From SIG299 sp051880375 (GTDB lineage Bacteria; Bacillota; Clostridia; Lachnospirales; Lachnospiraceae), in the NCBI GenBank assembly GCA_051880375.1, contig JBJENV010000078.1, positions 1 through 64,000 of the forward strand: a DNA stretch of 64,000 nucleotides, in the 5' to 3' direction. Both the position numbers and the translations under genes were made by a program. This document shows positions 1 through 7,338 of the stretch, one piece after another; the stretch's first letter is position 1; the number at the start of each line of letters is the position of its first letter. The notes below the pieces were generated by a model. It worked only from the letters and a program-made list of their open reading frames with translations. It was not told where the DNA came from and ran no database searches.

Positions 1-505
1 CTACCGGAACAACAGCCTCATGTGCCGCAATCTGAAAGACGCTGTCCGCAGAGGTATAGACAATCAGCGCACCTGTTTCTACACTTTCCCTTCCGTAATC
101 CTTAATAACCTCCGTTCCGGAATACGGCTTGTTGCAGATTACTTTTCTTCCGGTCCGCTCCTCAAAGGCATGAATCAGCTCCTCCGGGAAGCCATCCGGA
201 AATGTCGGAAGCGGCTTTGCCGATTCTATACCGGCAATTTCCCAGTGACCGATGGTGGTATCCTTTCCCTTGGATGCCTCTGCCATCCTCATCACTGCTC
301 CCTTTGCCGGCGTATTTCCTTTTTTCAGTTCACGTATTCCCTCCAGATCAAACAGACCATAGGATTCCATGTTCGGCATCGCAAAATATTCACTTGTCGC
401 AGCAGCACGCATCGTATTACTGCCTGCATCTCCATATTCGCCAGAATCCGGCATCTCACCGATTCCTACACTGTCTAATACAATCAAAAAAACACGTTTT
501 CCCAT
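1..505 (-). CDS. deoB: Phosphopentomutase, 5' part only
   Basis: Interconverts (deoxy)ribose 1-phosphate and 5-phosphate in nucleoside salvage; cytoplasmic, metal-dependent. The reading frame starts at ATG 503-505 after an AAGGAGAAG-type RBS and runs off the left window edge, so about 168 N-terminal residues are visible. The N-terminus reads MGKRVFLIVLDSVGIGEMPD, the alkaline-phosphatase-superfamily metal motif typical of DeoB. It is followed by KGKDTTIGHWEIAG (the phosphorylatable Thr region), NKPYSGTE and YTSADSVFQIAAHE, all DeoB signatures. It is the first gene read leftward here; its downstream neighbours lie outside the window. Identification is firm; completeness cannot be judged. Confidence 0.95.
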   Translation of the reverse strand, partial: MGKRVFLIVLDSVGIGEMPDSGEYGDAGSNTMRAAATSEYFAMPNMESYGLFDLEGIRELKKGNTPAKGAVMRMAEASKGKDTTIGHWEIAGIESAKPLPTFPDGFPEELIHAFEERTGRKVICNKPYSGTEVIKDYGRESVETGALIVYTSADSVFQIAAHEAVVPV

Positions 506-545
506 ATGCTCTTCTCCTTTACAAAAAATTTAGTCTAATAAATTG

Positions 546-574
546 TTGTACTGTCATGCACTTCGTGCTATAAT
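546..574 (+). promoter_or_regulatory. Sigma-A-like promoter for the PAP2 gene
   Basis: TTGTAC at 546-551, a 17-bp spacer and TATAAT at 569-574. The spacer contains a small GCAC-TTC-GTGC dyad. The PAP2-family gene begins 75 bp downstream. Predicted from consensus match only. Confidence 0.6.
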
Positions 575-648
575 CGGTTACAAAGTTTCAAGCGCCGGTC
601 TGCAGCAGGCAGGGCGCCTCCAAGTAACAGAAAGGAAGAGGATTCTCC

Positions 649-1311
649 GTGAAGCAGTTTTTACATAAATACAAGCATGCCTGGACATTTTTATACCTTC
701 CGATTTATCTGCTGTGGTTCACCTGGCTGGAGAGAACCGTAACCGATGAATATCACGAGGTTCGCATGGATTTGGACAGCTATATTCCGTTTCAGGAACT
801 GTTTATCATTCCGTATCTGTTGTGGTTTGTGTTTATCTCGGCCGTTGTCCTTTACTTTTTCTTTACCAACAAGCGGGATTTTTACCGGATTTGCATTTTT
901 CTTTTCATAGGTATGTCCGTCAGCCTGTTCATTTGTACCATCTGGCCGAACGGGCAGAACCTTCGTCCGAATCTGGAAACGCTTGGTCGCGACAATATTT
1001 TTATAAAACTTGTCGGCTTTATTTATGCAACCGATACTCCAACCAACGTATGCCCGAGCATCCATGTGCTGAATTCCGTTGGCTGCTGCATTGCAATTTT
1101 TCACAGCAATGCATTAAAAGGCAGACATGTTATCCGCATTGCAACACTGATTTTAACAATATCCATCTGTGCTTCCACGATATTTTTAAAACAGCACTCC
1201 TGCTTTGATTTGCTTTGCGGTCTGCTGCTTTCTCTCGTTATGTACTGGCTTGCCTACCTTCCGAAGTTCGAACGGATTCCGGAGGAAATCTGCGAAACCA
1301 GTACCACTTAG
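649..1311 (+). CDS. PAP2 superfamily membrane phosphatase
   Basis: A 220-residue integral membrane protein with about six hydrophobic segments (near residues 12-27, 49-71, 80-103, 150-170 and 180-200). It has the PAP2 phosphatase motifs: a weak first motif around NGQNLRP (residues 101-107), PSIH near residue 136, and KQHSCFDLLCG near residue 183, where His and Asp are the expected catalytic pair. Such proteins dephosphorylate lipid phosphates such as phosphatidate or undecaprenyl pyrophosphate at the outer membrane face; the substrate here is unknown. The start is GTG at 649 with an AGGAAGAGG RBS. The convergent glycosyltransferase gene ends 3 bp after its stop, so no intergenic terminator fits between them. 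Confidence 0.85.
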   Translation: MKQFLHKYKHAWTFLYLPIYLLWFTWLERTVTDEYHEVRMDLDSYIPFQELFIIPYLLWFVFISAVVLYFFFTNKRDFYRICIFLFIGMSVSLFICTIWPNGQNLRPNLETLGRDNIFIKLVGFIYATDTPTNVCPSIHVLNSVGCCIAIFHSNALKGRHVIRIATLILTISICASTIFLKQHSCFDLLCGLLLSLVMYWLAYLPKFERIPEEICETSTT

Positions 1312-1313
1312 CA

Positions 1314-2330
1314 TCAGTTAAATTTGAAAATTTTTCTGGCAATGGTATAGCCGGTCTCGACCACTTCCTGTCCGGTCCGGCTATGCAGTTTGGAAGCCGT
1401 TCCAAGCAGCGTTGCGCTGATTTTCCGATAAACCTTCTTATCCTTGTTCTTTAGGTATTCCCAGATTTCATCCTTTTTCCGAAGACTTTCCTCATCACCG
1501 ATTTTCATTAAAAATACAGAGGAAATCGTCATCATGATTCCAAGGTACTTCATCATATAGCTGCGAAGCTTTTTGTTTTTAATCTTATATAAATCATGCA
1601 GGTCGATCATGGTCTTTGTAACAAAGAGCTGCTGGTCGATGCGCTTCATCATGTTGCTTTCGTTAACCGACTGATCCTCTCTTCCGATAAAGTAACGGTA
1701 CAGATTCAGGTCCATGTAGTACATGGTTTTCACGGACGGAAGCGGCTGATATACATAAATGTTATCCACGTAGAATGTATGCTTCGGAAGCTCCAGTCCA
1801 CAGTCTCTTAACAGCTTTGTCCGGTAAATGACCGAGTGCATCAGAATATACTGGCCTACCCTAAAGTGGGAAATGTCATCCCATGTAAATAACTGATTCT
1901 GCGGAAGCGCCGTACGGTAGTTAATGACTTTCTTTCTCTTTTCTCCCGCTTTTTCATAAACATAGTTACAAATCAACATATCCAGGTTGGTTCCGTCCTC
2001 CACCATGCGTTTTAGCAGAGCCAGCACCTCAAGCAGAGCATCCTCCTTTACCCAGTCATCACTGTCCACAACCTTAAAATAAATACCGGTTGCTTCTCTA
2101 AGGCCCGTATTTACGGCACAGCCGTGACCTCCGTTTTCCTGATGAATGACCCGCACAATCGTCGGATACTGTTCTTCCAGCTCCTTACCGATTTCGTAGG
2201 TTCTGTCCTTCGAGCCGTCATCCACAATCAGAATTTCCACCTCATCTCCGCCGACAAGCAGAGTTTCCACCGCGTGTCTCATGTAAGCCTCCGAGTTATA
2301 GCACGGAATTGCCACTGATAATAATTTCAT
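1314..2330 (-). CDS. Family 2 glycosyltransferase
   Basis: About 338 residues. The N-terminus has the GT-A fold of GT2 enzymes: LSVAIPCYNSE, then VEILIVDDGSKD and VVDSDDWV (the DxD-type metal and nucleotide-sugar site near residue 95). There is no clear transmembrane segment, so it probably works at the inner face of the membrane on a cell-wall or polysaccharide glycan; acceptor and donor are unknown. The frame is open further upstream, but ATG at 2328-2330 is chosen because a perfect AAGGAGG lies just before it, and the upstream extension would run through a terminator hairpin. Confidence 0.85.
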   Translation of the reverse strand: MKLLSVAIPCYNSEAYMRHAVETLLVGGDEVEILIVDDGSKDRTYEIGKELEEQYPTIVRVIHQENGGHGCAVNTGLREATGIYFKVVDSDDWVKEDALLEVLALLKRMVEDGTNLDMLICNYVYEKAGEKRKKVINYRTALPQNQLFTWDDISHFRVGQYILMHSVIYRTKLLRDCGLELPKHTFYVDNIYVYQPLPSVKTMYYMDLNLYRYFIGREDQSVNESNMMKRIDQQLFVTKTMIDLHDLYKIKNKKLRSYMMKYLGIMMTISSVFLMKIGDEESLRKKDEIWEYLKNKDKKVYRKISATLLGTASKLHSRTGQEVVETGYTIARKIFKFN

Positions 2331-2352
2331 ACAATCCTCCTTGTTTTCCTGA

Positions 2353-2391
2353 GGAAAATGCCCGCCCACTGATGCGGGCAGAGGATTTTCC
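2353..2391 (-). terminator. Rho-independent terminator after the large exported protein gene
   Basis: Inner stem TGCCCGC (2359-2365) / GCGGGCA (2374-2380) is nested in an outer stem GGAAAAT (2353-2359) / ATTTTCC (2385-2391). Read on the minus strand, the GC stem is followed by a TTTT run. It separates the 2413-4950 gene from the glycosyltransferase, whose RBS follows immediately. Confidence 0.75.
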
Positions 2392-2412
2392 TTCCAATTT
2401 TTTCTACTGTTT

Positions 2413-4950
2413 TTATGGTGCAATACTAATATAAATACTTCCCGCTTCCGAAAACATCTCTTCCGCGTCCGTCAGGGAAAGCGTTTTTGTCTGTCCGGTC
2501 TTCGGATCATAATACTCGACCTTAGCAGAATTATAGCCGGTAAGTAATACCGCATTCTCGGCATCCTTCATAACAAACACCGGAGAGCCTTTATATACGA
2601 AGTAAAGTGCCTCGTCTAACGTAATGCCGTTTAACGACAGCACCCGTTCCGCCAGATAATTGCTTAAGAATTCCTTTACGCTGTCCTGTTCTGACAGTTC
2701 CCCGACATCTGCATTGACTCCCTGAAAGGCTAACATTGCTTTTACTGCCGCCTGTCGGCTTGTCAGACCGCTTTCCTTACACGAAACACCCTGAAAACCT
2801 GACAAATAATACGCCGCATACTTGATACCGCGCTCCCATATCACTTTTCCCTCGTCGCTGACTACCGTTCCGACGTTCTTTTGTAAATCAGCCAGTCTGA
2901 TTGCATCGGCACAATCTTCATGACGGGCAATAATTTCACCAAAGGAGTAAACGAGATACTCTTCTTCTGCGCGTTCCAGCTCCGAAATACGCACGGTCGG
3001 GTCCTCTTTGATAACCGTATGCAATGCCTCTGCCGTACTCGGAAGTTCCTTCATGACATAAGCGGAAGGAAACGAAATATAATACTCAATGAACATCAGT
3101 TCCGTAATACGGCTTGTGAGCGAAATCGGCTTTTTTAATACAGTGTCACGATTTAAAATGTAATCGTCTTCTGCCTCTTCATAACGAAGTCCACCGTTCT
3201 TTTCCGTCTTTGTTACACGACTGAGCCGAATGGAATTTTCTGAGGTATCCGCTTCATAAACATAATACCCCTCTTTCTGATATGTCTTTAAAACACCCTT
3301 TGCGGCATCCGTAATCTGCACCTGATATGCCGGATACAACAGTTCCCCTGCTCCGCTTACTGTACAGTCGGATAAAAGTCCGTAACCGCACAGCATGTTT
3401 TCATCTATCTTACCAAGCATACGTACAAACTCACCCTCCGGTGCCGGCAATTCCGTATGTTCGCCTGATTCCAGATAGATGAGATGTATCCTCGAATAGT
3501 CCTCATTTTCCTGCCATGCCACATAGCCCTTTTCTCTTGAAAATACAACGCTGTCCTCCATGGCAGAATCCGAAAGTATACGAAGCTCCTGCGTAATCAG
3601 GTTATAAGAATACAGCGTCCGGTATGCCATAAAAAAGAAGACATCATACTCGTTCATATAGCTGAAGCTTCCAAGCTCCTGCCTGATGTTCTGGTAGGTT
3701 TCGTTCACCGGAAGGTACAGCATCTCTTCAATCCGGTCCTCTGCGCGATAATACCGATATAATACAATACCGGTCTTTCCCTCGTACTCACCTCGGTTCA
3801 TATAACCATAAACCATAAAGCTGACATCTCCGTTTTCATAAAGATTTAACACCCGGATATCATGCTGGTCATACGCTTCTCTGACTTCATATGTCTCCTC
3901 ACCGCGGAAAGAAAATACCTTCGACAGCTTGTTTTCTGCCAGATTATAGTGCCACAATTCCTTATTTCGCACAAATGTCAGCATACTGTTGTCTGCATTT
4001 GCAATCAGTTCCAGTTCCGTTTCCGTTGTCACACCGATTTTAAACTGGCTCTGTGAGAGGCTCACAAGCGCCACATCAAATGCCGCTTCCATCGTCCGCT
4101 CGTAATTTAACAGATGCTTTGCGGAATCCGTACAAATGATACGGAACTTCTCCGTAATATAATACTTCTCGACACCGGTATCATTCGTAAGTTCTACCAT
4201 ATACTTTAACGTAGCAACCGCGATATTGGAATACAGCTCCGAAATCTGAAGCTCCGGTTCCGTAATAACCACCGGCTTAAGATCTCCCCAGCATACCATG
4301 TAAAAGCTGTCCTTGATGTCCACGTAAGCATACGTATCTCCCTCGTCACGATAAGTACTTTCCAGATACGGAATGACCGCATTCTCTCTCTTATTTCTGG
4401 CGTTTTCCGAAAACGACAGAATAAAATCCGCCTTTTCCGCAAGATGTGCATCCTGATAATACTTCATGCGAAAGTAATAATAAATCCGTTTACTCTCTGA
4501 AGTAATGAGCGTCACCTTAACCGCATATTCCTGCCCCGACGTCATTTTTTCCGTAACCTTAAGGCGCGCCACCTTCAGACCCTCTTCTTTGTCAAATGCA
4601 TTGACCGTGTCTGATGCAACCTCCTTACCGTCAGAAACGTTTACAACCTCGTACTGAAGCTTACGGACCTCCGATTCCCGCTCATCAATCAACAGTTCCA
4701 GCATCTGTTCCTCTTCCACCGAAATCAGATGCTCCCTGACAGACATCAGATCCAGATTTGTCGTATAACCGTGTAGCAGGTTACAGGTAACCCCGTCACT
4801 GCGAAGCTCTACGGTCGGCAGCTTCGCTTCTGCCATTTTTGTTGTATTGCTGTCTATATCAAATACCGTTTCATCCATATTGCTGCCAAAAAAGTAAATC
4901 GACCCGAAGAACAAAGTGGTAAGCACCATAACCTTAACAAAGTATTTCAT
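2413..4950 (-). CDS. Large exported or membrane-anchored protein of unknown function
   Basis: About 845 residues with an N-terminal hydrophobic segment (roughly residues 5-22 of MKYFVKVMVLTTLFFGSIYF), so it is a signal-anchor or secreted protein. The middle has repeated strand-rich stretches resembling a beta-propeller (for example TLYSYNLITQELRILSD and KELWHYNLAENKLSKVF). The last ~110 residues, with GSPVFVMKDAENAVLLTGYN and VEYYDPKTGQ, look like a papain/C39-like fold. No catalytic Cys is seen where expected, and the usual His position reads Asn, so activity is doubtful. ATG 4948-4950 is preferred over an upstream frame start because of an AAAGGAA RBS. It is followed by its own terminator. 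The function is not recognised. Confidence 0.7.
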   Translation of the reverse strand: MKYFVKVMVLTTLFFGSIYFFGSNMDETVFDIDSNTTKMAEAKLPTVELRSDGVTCNLLHGYTTNLDLMSVREHLISVEEEQMLELLIDERESEVRKLQYEVVNVSDGKEVASDTVNAFDKEEGLKVARLKVTEKMTSGQEYAVKVTLITSESKRIYYYFRMKYYQDAHLAEKADFILSFSENARNKRENAVIPYLESTYRDEGDTYAYVDIKDSFYMVCWGDLKPVVITEPELQISELYSNIAVATLKYMVELTNDTGVEKYYITEKFRIICTDSAKHLLNYERTMEAAFDVALVSLSQSQFKIGVTTETELELIANADNSMLTFVRNKELWHYNLAENKLSKVFSFRGEETYEVREAYDQHDIRVLNLYENGDVSFMVYGYMNRGEYEGKTGIVLYRYYRAEDRIEEMLYLPVNETYQNIRQELGSFSYMNEYDVFFFMAYRTLYSYNLITQELRILSDSAMEDSVVFSREKGYVAWQENEDYSRIHLIYLESGEHTELPAPEGEFVRMLGKIDENMLCGYGLLSDCTVSGAGELLYPAYQVQITDAAKGVLKTYQKEGYYVYEADTSENSIRLSRVTKTEKNGGLRYEEAEDDYILNRDTVLKKPISLTSRITELMFIEYYISFPSAYVMKELPSTAEALHTVIKEDPTVRISELERAEEEYLVYSFGEIIARHEDCADAIRLADLQKNVGTVVSDEGKVIWERGIKYAAYYLSGFQGVSCKESGLTSRQAAVKAMLAFQGVNADVGELSEQDSVKEFLSNYLAERVLSLNGITLDEALYFVYKGSPVFVMKDAENAVLLTGYNSAKVEYYDPKTGQTKTLSLTDAEEMFSEAGSIYISIAP

Positions 4951-5002
4951 TCCTGTATAAATTCCTTTCCGTCCACCATAAAACACAGTTCTCTGTCCTT
5001 CT

Positions 5003-5031
5003 ATTGTAACTTCTTTTCCGTAAAACTACAA
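5003..5031 (-). promoter_or_regulatory. Sigma-A-like promoter for the large exported protein gene
   Basis: Read on the minus strand: TTGTAG (5026-5031), a 17-bp spacer, and TACAAT (5003-5008), about 50 bp before the start codon at 4950. Confidence 0.6.
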
Positions 5032-5120
5032 TGAAATTTTCCTTAAGCATTCTTATTTTTTTCGTTCCCTCTCATTTGCCGCTGCATATAGTATATTAAT
5101 TGCACATATCAGGTGATTCC

Positions 5121-5519
5121 ATGAAGTATCATCATCCCGTTTCTACCGGTCTCCTTACCGGTATCCCGTTTGCAGACCTTTTAAGCTCCGACCGCCTCGG
5201 ACGTGATATCCGCTACATGAAGCAGTACTATCCAAAGCAGGTCCGCCGCCTTGCGGAAATCACGGAACTGGTTGCCGACCGCTACGACACTCCGCGCAGC
5301 TTCTTCTATGACGAATTTCCGGACCGCATTTCCACCCTTCACATTCTGAAGGAAATTACCGATGCCTATCGCGTCGAGCGGGCGCTGGATACAGAGGCTG
5401 CTTTCCTTGCAGATGAACAGACCGTTTCTACGATTGCAGAACTTCTGTTATTGCAGGAAATCCTGCTTAGAAGGATGAGACGCCGAAGCAGAACAGAAAA
5501 TTCCTATCTGATGCCGTAA
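5121..5519 (+). CDS. Small conserved-looking hypothetical protein
   Basis: About 132 residues, soluble, mostly helical and strongly basic at the C-terminus (LLRRMRRRSR). No catalytic motif or known domain is recognised. The core with DRLGRDIRYMKQYYPK and DEFPDRISTLHILKEI looks like an ordered helical domain, not a spurious ORF. ATG 5121 is preferred to an in-frame ATG at 5100 because an AGGTGATT RBS precedes it. It is convergent with the YwmB-like gene and shares a bidirectional terminator with it. Confidence 0.6.
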   Translation: MKYHHPVSTGLLTGIPFADLLSSDRLGRDIRYMKQYYPKQVRRLAEITELVADRYDTPRSFFYDEFPDRISTLHILKEITDAYRVERALDTEAAFLADEQTVSTIAELLLLQEILLRRMRRRSRTENSYLMP

Positions 5520-5540
5520 ACATGCGCCGCCAGGCGCAGT

Positions 5541-5589
5541 AAAAAAGCATCTCCGTACTGCTGTGTTTTCACAGTTTGCGGAGATGCTT
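5541..5589. terminator. Bidirectional terminator between convergent genes
   Basis: AAGCATCTCCG (5545-5555) pairs with CGGAGATGCTT (5579-5589), with an inner CTGTG/CACAG stem. On the minus strand the hairpin ends in TTTTTT (5541-5546 complement), which suits the YwmB-like gene best; the plus-strand tail is weaker. Confidence 0.8.
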
Positions 5590-5620
5590 CGGAAGGAATT
5601 GCACTGCTTTGTTTTCCTTT

Positions 5621-6478
5621 CTACCATGTATCCGGCAGAATCGGACTTGCGAGGTAGACAATCGTCCTATAATTTGCCTCGTCCTTGCTCATGGCAATGT
5701 GCAGATTGATTTTCTTTCCCTCCACGGTGATGTAATCATCTAACAGTGCTGTATATGCATACACCGTGTACAGGTCATCTTCTCTGTGTTCATACGCAAT
5801 TTCACCGCCCATTGCCTCTAAAATTTCGTCCGTTACTTTGTTTCGCCGGTCTACTGTGAGATACCCCTCATAGGTGCCAATCAGCTGAATGGTCGCGCTG
5901 ATGTCCGTGCATTTCATCTCCTCCAGAGCTTCCTTAAGCAGCTTTTTGTAGCTGCTGACTGCCTGAATCGAATGCTTTAAATGGATTTTGGCATAAACAT
6001 AATGTTCGGTTTTTCTTCCCGATTCGCTTTCTTTTGTCAAGCTGATGATACGCAGGGTAGTATCCGCTGCAGCTGCTTTCTTTTCATAGGTGACCTCGCT
6101 TCTTGCCTCAGTTTCGATAAGTACCGGCTCCTCCGTGACATTCAGCCCGATGCTTTCTGCCACAGAATACAACATCTGCTTTTTGTCATAGGCATCCGGA
6201 TATGCTCCGGTATATCTTGCCGTAATTTCCAAAATTCCCTGCTGCTCACCGGGCTTTACAACCGAAAATGCCGTGACAATGTTGCTGTTTTTCTCAAAGA
6301 GCGCCCCCGCCATTGCCTGTACCGCAACAAAAATCCATGCTGCCATAATCAGCACAAACAACAGTCGCAGCTTGGTAAGCCTCATTTTCTTCTTCCTGCG
6401 CCGTAAGCTTCTCTCTTTGTAGGAAACAGCCGGCTCTTTGTTTTCCTCCTGAATATACGAATTTTCATCCTGCATCAT
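5621..6478 (-). CDS. YwmB-like TATA-box-binding-fold protein
   Basis: About 285 residues. There is a short cytoplasmic basic N-terminus (RSLRRRKKK), one transmembrane segment near residues 42-62 (LLFVLIMAAWIFVAVQAMAG), then an extracytoplasmic domain with repeated beta-alpha halves resembling the YwmB family (DUF1779), whose crystal fold is TATA-box-binding-protein-like. The function of YwmB is unknown. In Bacillus ywmB lies just after the atp operon beside murAA and spoIID; here it also lies close to atpC, separated by the M28 and TetR genes, which supports the family call. The start at 6476-6478 fits GGAGG with 5-bp spacing; the adjacent ATG 6473-6475 is equally possible. Confidence 0.65.
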   Translation of the reverse strand: MMQDENSYIQEENKEPAVSYKERSLRRRKKKMRLTKLRLLFVLIMAAWIFVAVQAMAGALFEKNSNIVTAFSVVKPGEQQGILEITARYTGAYPDAYDKKQMLYSVAESIGLNVTEEPVLIETEARSEVTYEKKAAAADTTLRIISLTKESESGRKTEHYVYAKIHLKHSIQAVSSYKKLLKEALEEMKCTDISATIQLIGTYEGYLTVDRRNKVTDEILEAMGGEIAYEHREDDLYTVYAYTALLDDYITVEGKKINLHIAMSKDEANYRTIVYLASPILPDTW

Positions 6479-6577
6479 GGTATCCTCCATTCTGTTCCGC
6501 TATTTGATATAGCTTCCTGATATGGATATTATTCCCACGAGCAGGACAAGTATTCAGTCACCCGTCACTGCCTGCCA

Positions 6578-7183
6578 TTACTCTCTTGCAATCAATCCGT
6601 ACAACATGACATTCAACATTTTTCTGCAAAGCTCATCATATTGCTCTGCCCGGCTTTCCTCCACCTGCCCATTTCTGAAACAGGCGCTTACAAAATCCTC
6701 AAACAACCGAAGCTGCAGCCTCGCATCCTCCATTGAAATTCCTTCTGCCAGCTTTTCCTTCTTTAAAACATCGGTGAGAAGACGGTCATTCAGCTCATCA
6801 AACGGTTTTCGGATATTGCGGATACTCTCCATTAAAGCCTTCTGCTGGCAAACAAGCGTATCACAGAAAAGCCACTGATGCTCCGGATGCTGTTGAAAAA
6901 ATGCCAGCCGCGCTTCAAAATAGCGTTCCGGCGTGATTTTCTCCTCCCTGAAAAGCAGCTCTTTTTCCAGAGCCTCCGTCAGTTCTTTAAAGCAGCGTTC
7001 CACACATGCAAGGTACAGCTCGTCCTTGTTGGCGTAATAATGATACAGCAGTCCCTTCGAGAGCTTTCCGTCGGCACAGATGGAATTGATACTCCCGGAT
7101 ACATAGCCCTGCCTTGCAAATTCACGAAAAGCACAGGTCAAAATAGCCTCCTTGCTTTTTCTGTTCTTTTCCTCTTGCTTCAT
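6578..7183 (-). CDS. TetR/AcrR family transcriptional regulator
   Basis: About 201 residues. The N-terminal helix-turn-helix is typical: AILTCAFREFARQGY, then SINSICADGKLSKGLLYHYYANKDEL, followed by a helical ligand-binding domain. The frame is open to a TTG at 7228. A strong promoter -10 box (TATACT, 7219-7224) lies inside that extension, so the start is placed at ATG 7181-7183 after GGAAGGA. It is divergent from the M28/HEXXH lipoprotein gene, and the two promoters overlap at a near-palindrome, so repression of both is inferred. The inducer is unknown. Confidence 0.85.
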   Translation of the reverse strand: MKQEEKNRKSKEAILTCAFREFARQGYVSGSINSICADGKLSKGLLYHYYANKDELYLACVERCFKELTEALEKELLFREEKITPERYFEARLAFFQQHPEHQWLFCDTLVCQQKALMESIRNIRKPFDELNDRLLTDVLKKEKLAEGISMEDARLQLRLFEDFVSACFRNGQVEESRAEQYDELCRKMLNVMLYGLIARE

Positions 7184-7218
7184 TTCAAACAACCATGTCC
7201 TTCCTGACATTTTCTTAT

Positions 7219-7247
7219 AGTATAGCAAAGTACCTTTCCCCTGTCTA
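7219..7247 (-). promoter_or_regulatory. Promoter for the TetR gene
   Basis: Minus strand TAGACA (7242-7247), 17-bp spacer, TATACT (7219-7224). Its position argues that the regulator starts at 7183 and not at the upstream TTG. Confidence 0.7.
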
Positions 7248-7255
7248 TATTGACA
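7242..7255. promoter_or_regulatory. Near-palindromic operator candidate between divergent promoters
   Basis: TGTCTATATTGACA is a 14-bp palindrome except for one symmetric pair. It covers the -35 boxes of both the TetR gene and the lipoprotein gene, a location from which a bound TetR dimer would block both. A second dyad, AGGTC-N6-GACCT (7281-7296), lies just after the plus-strand -10 box. Both are inferred sites. Confidence 0.5.
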
Positions 7256-7278
7256 TCTTACTCCGTCTGTGCTATTCT
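7250..7278 (+). promoter_or_regulatory. Promoter for the M28/HEXXH lipoprotein gene
   Basis: TTGACA (7250-7255), 17-bp spacer, TATTCT (7273-7278); near-consensus sigma-A promoter 61 bp before the start codon. Confidence 0.75.
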
Positions 7279-7338
7279 TGAGGTCAAAACAGACCTGGTG
7301 GTTTGTTTTTTTAGAACTGCATTAGAAGGAGAACTACC

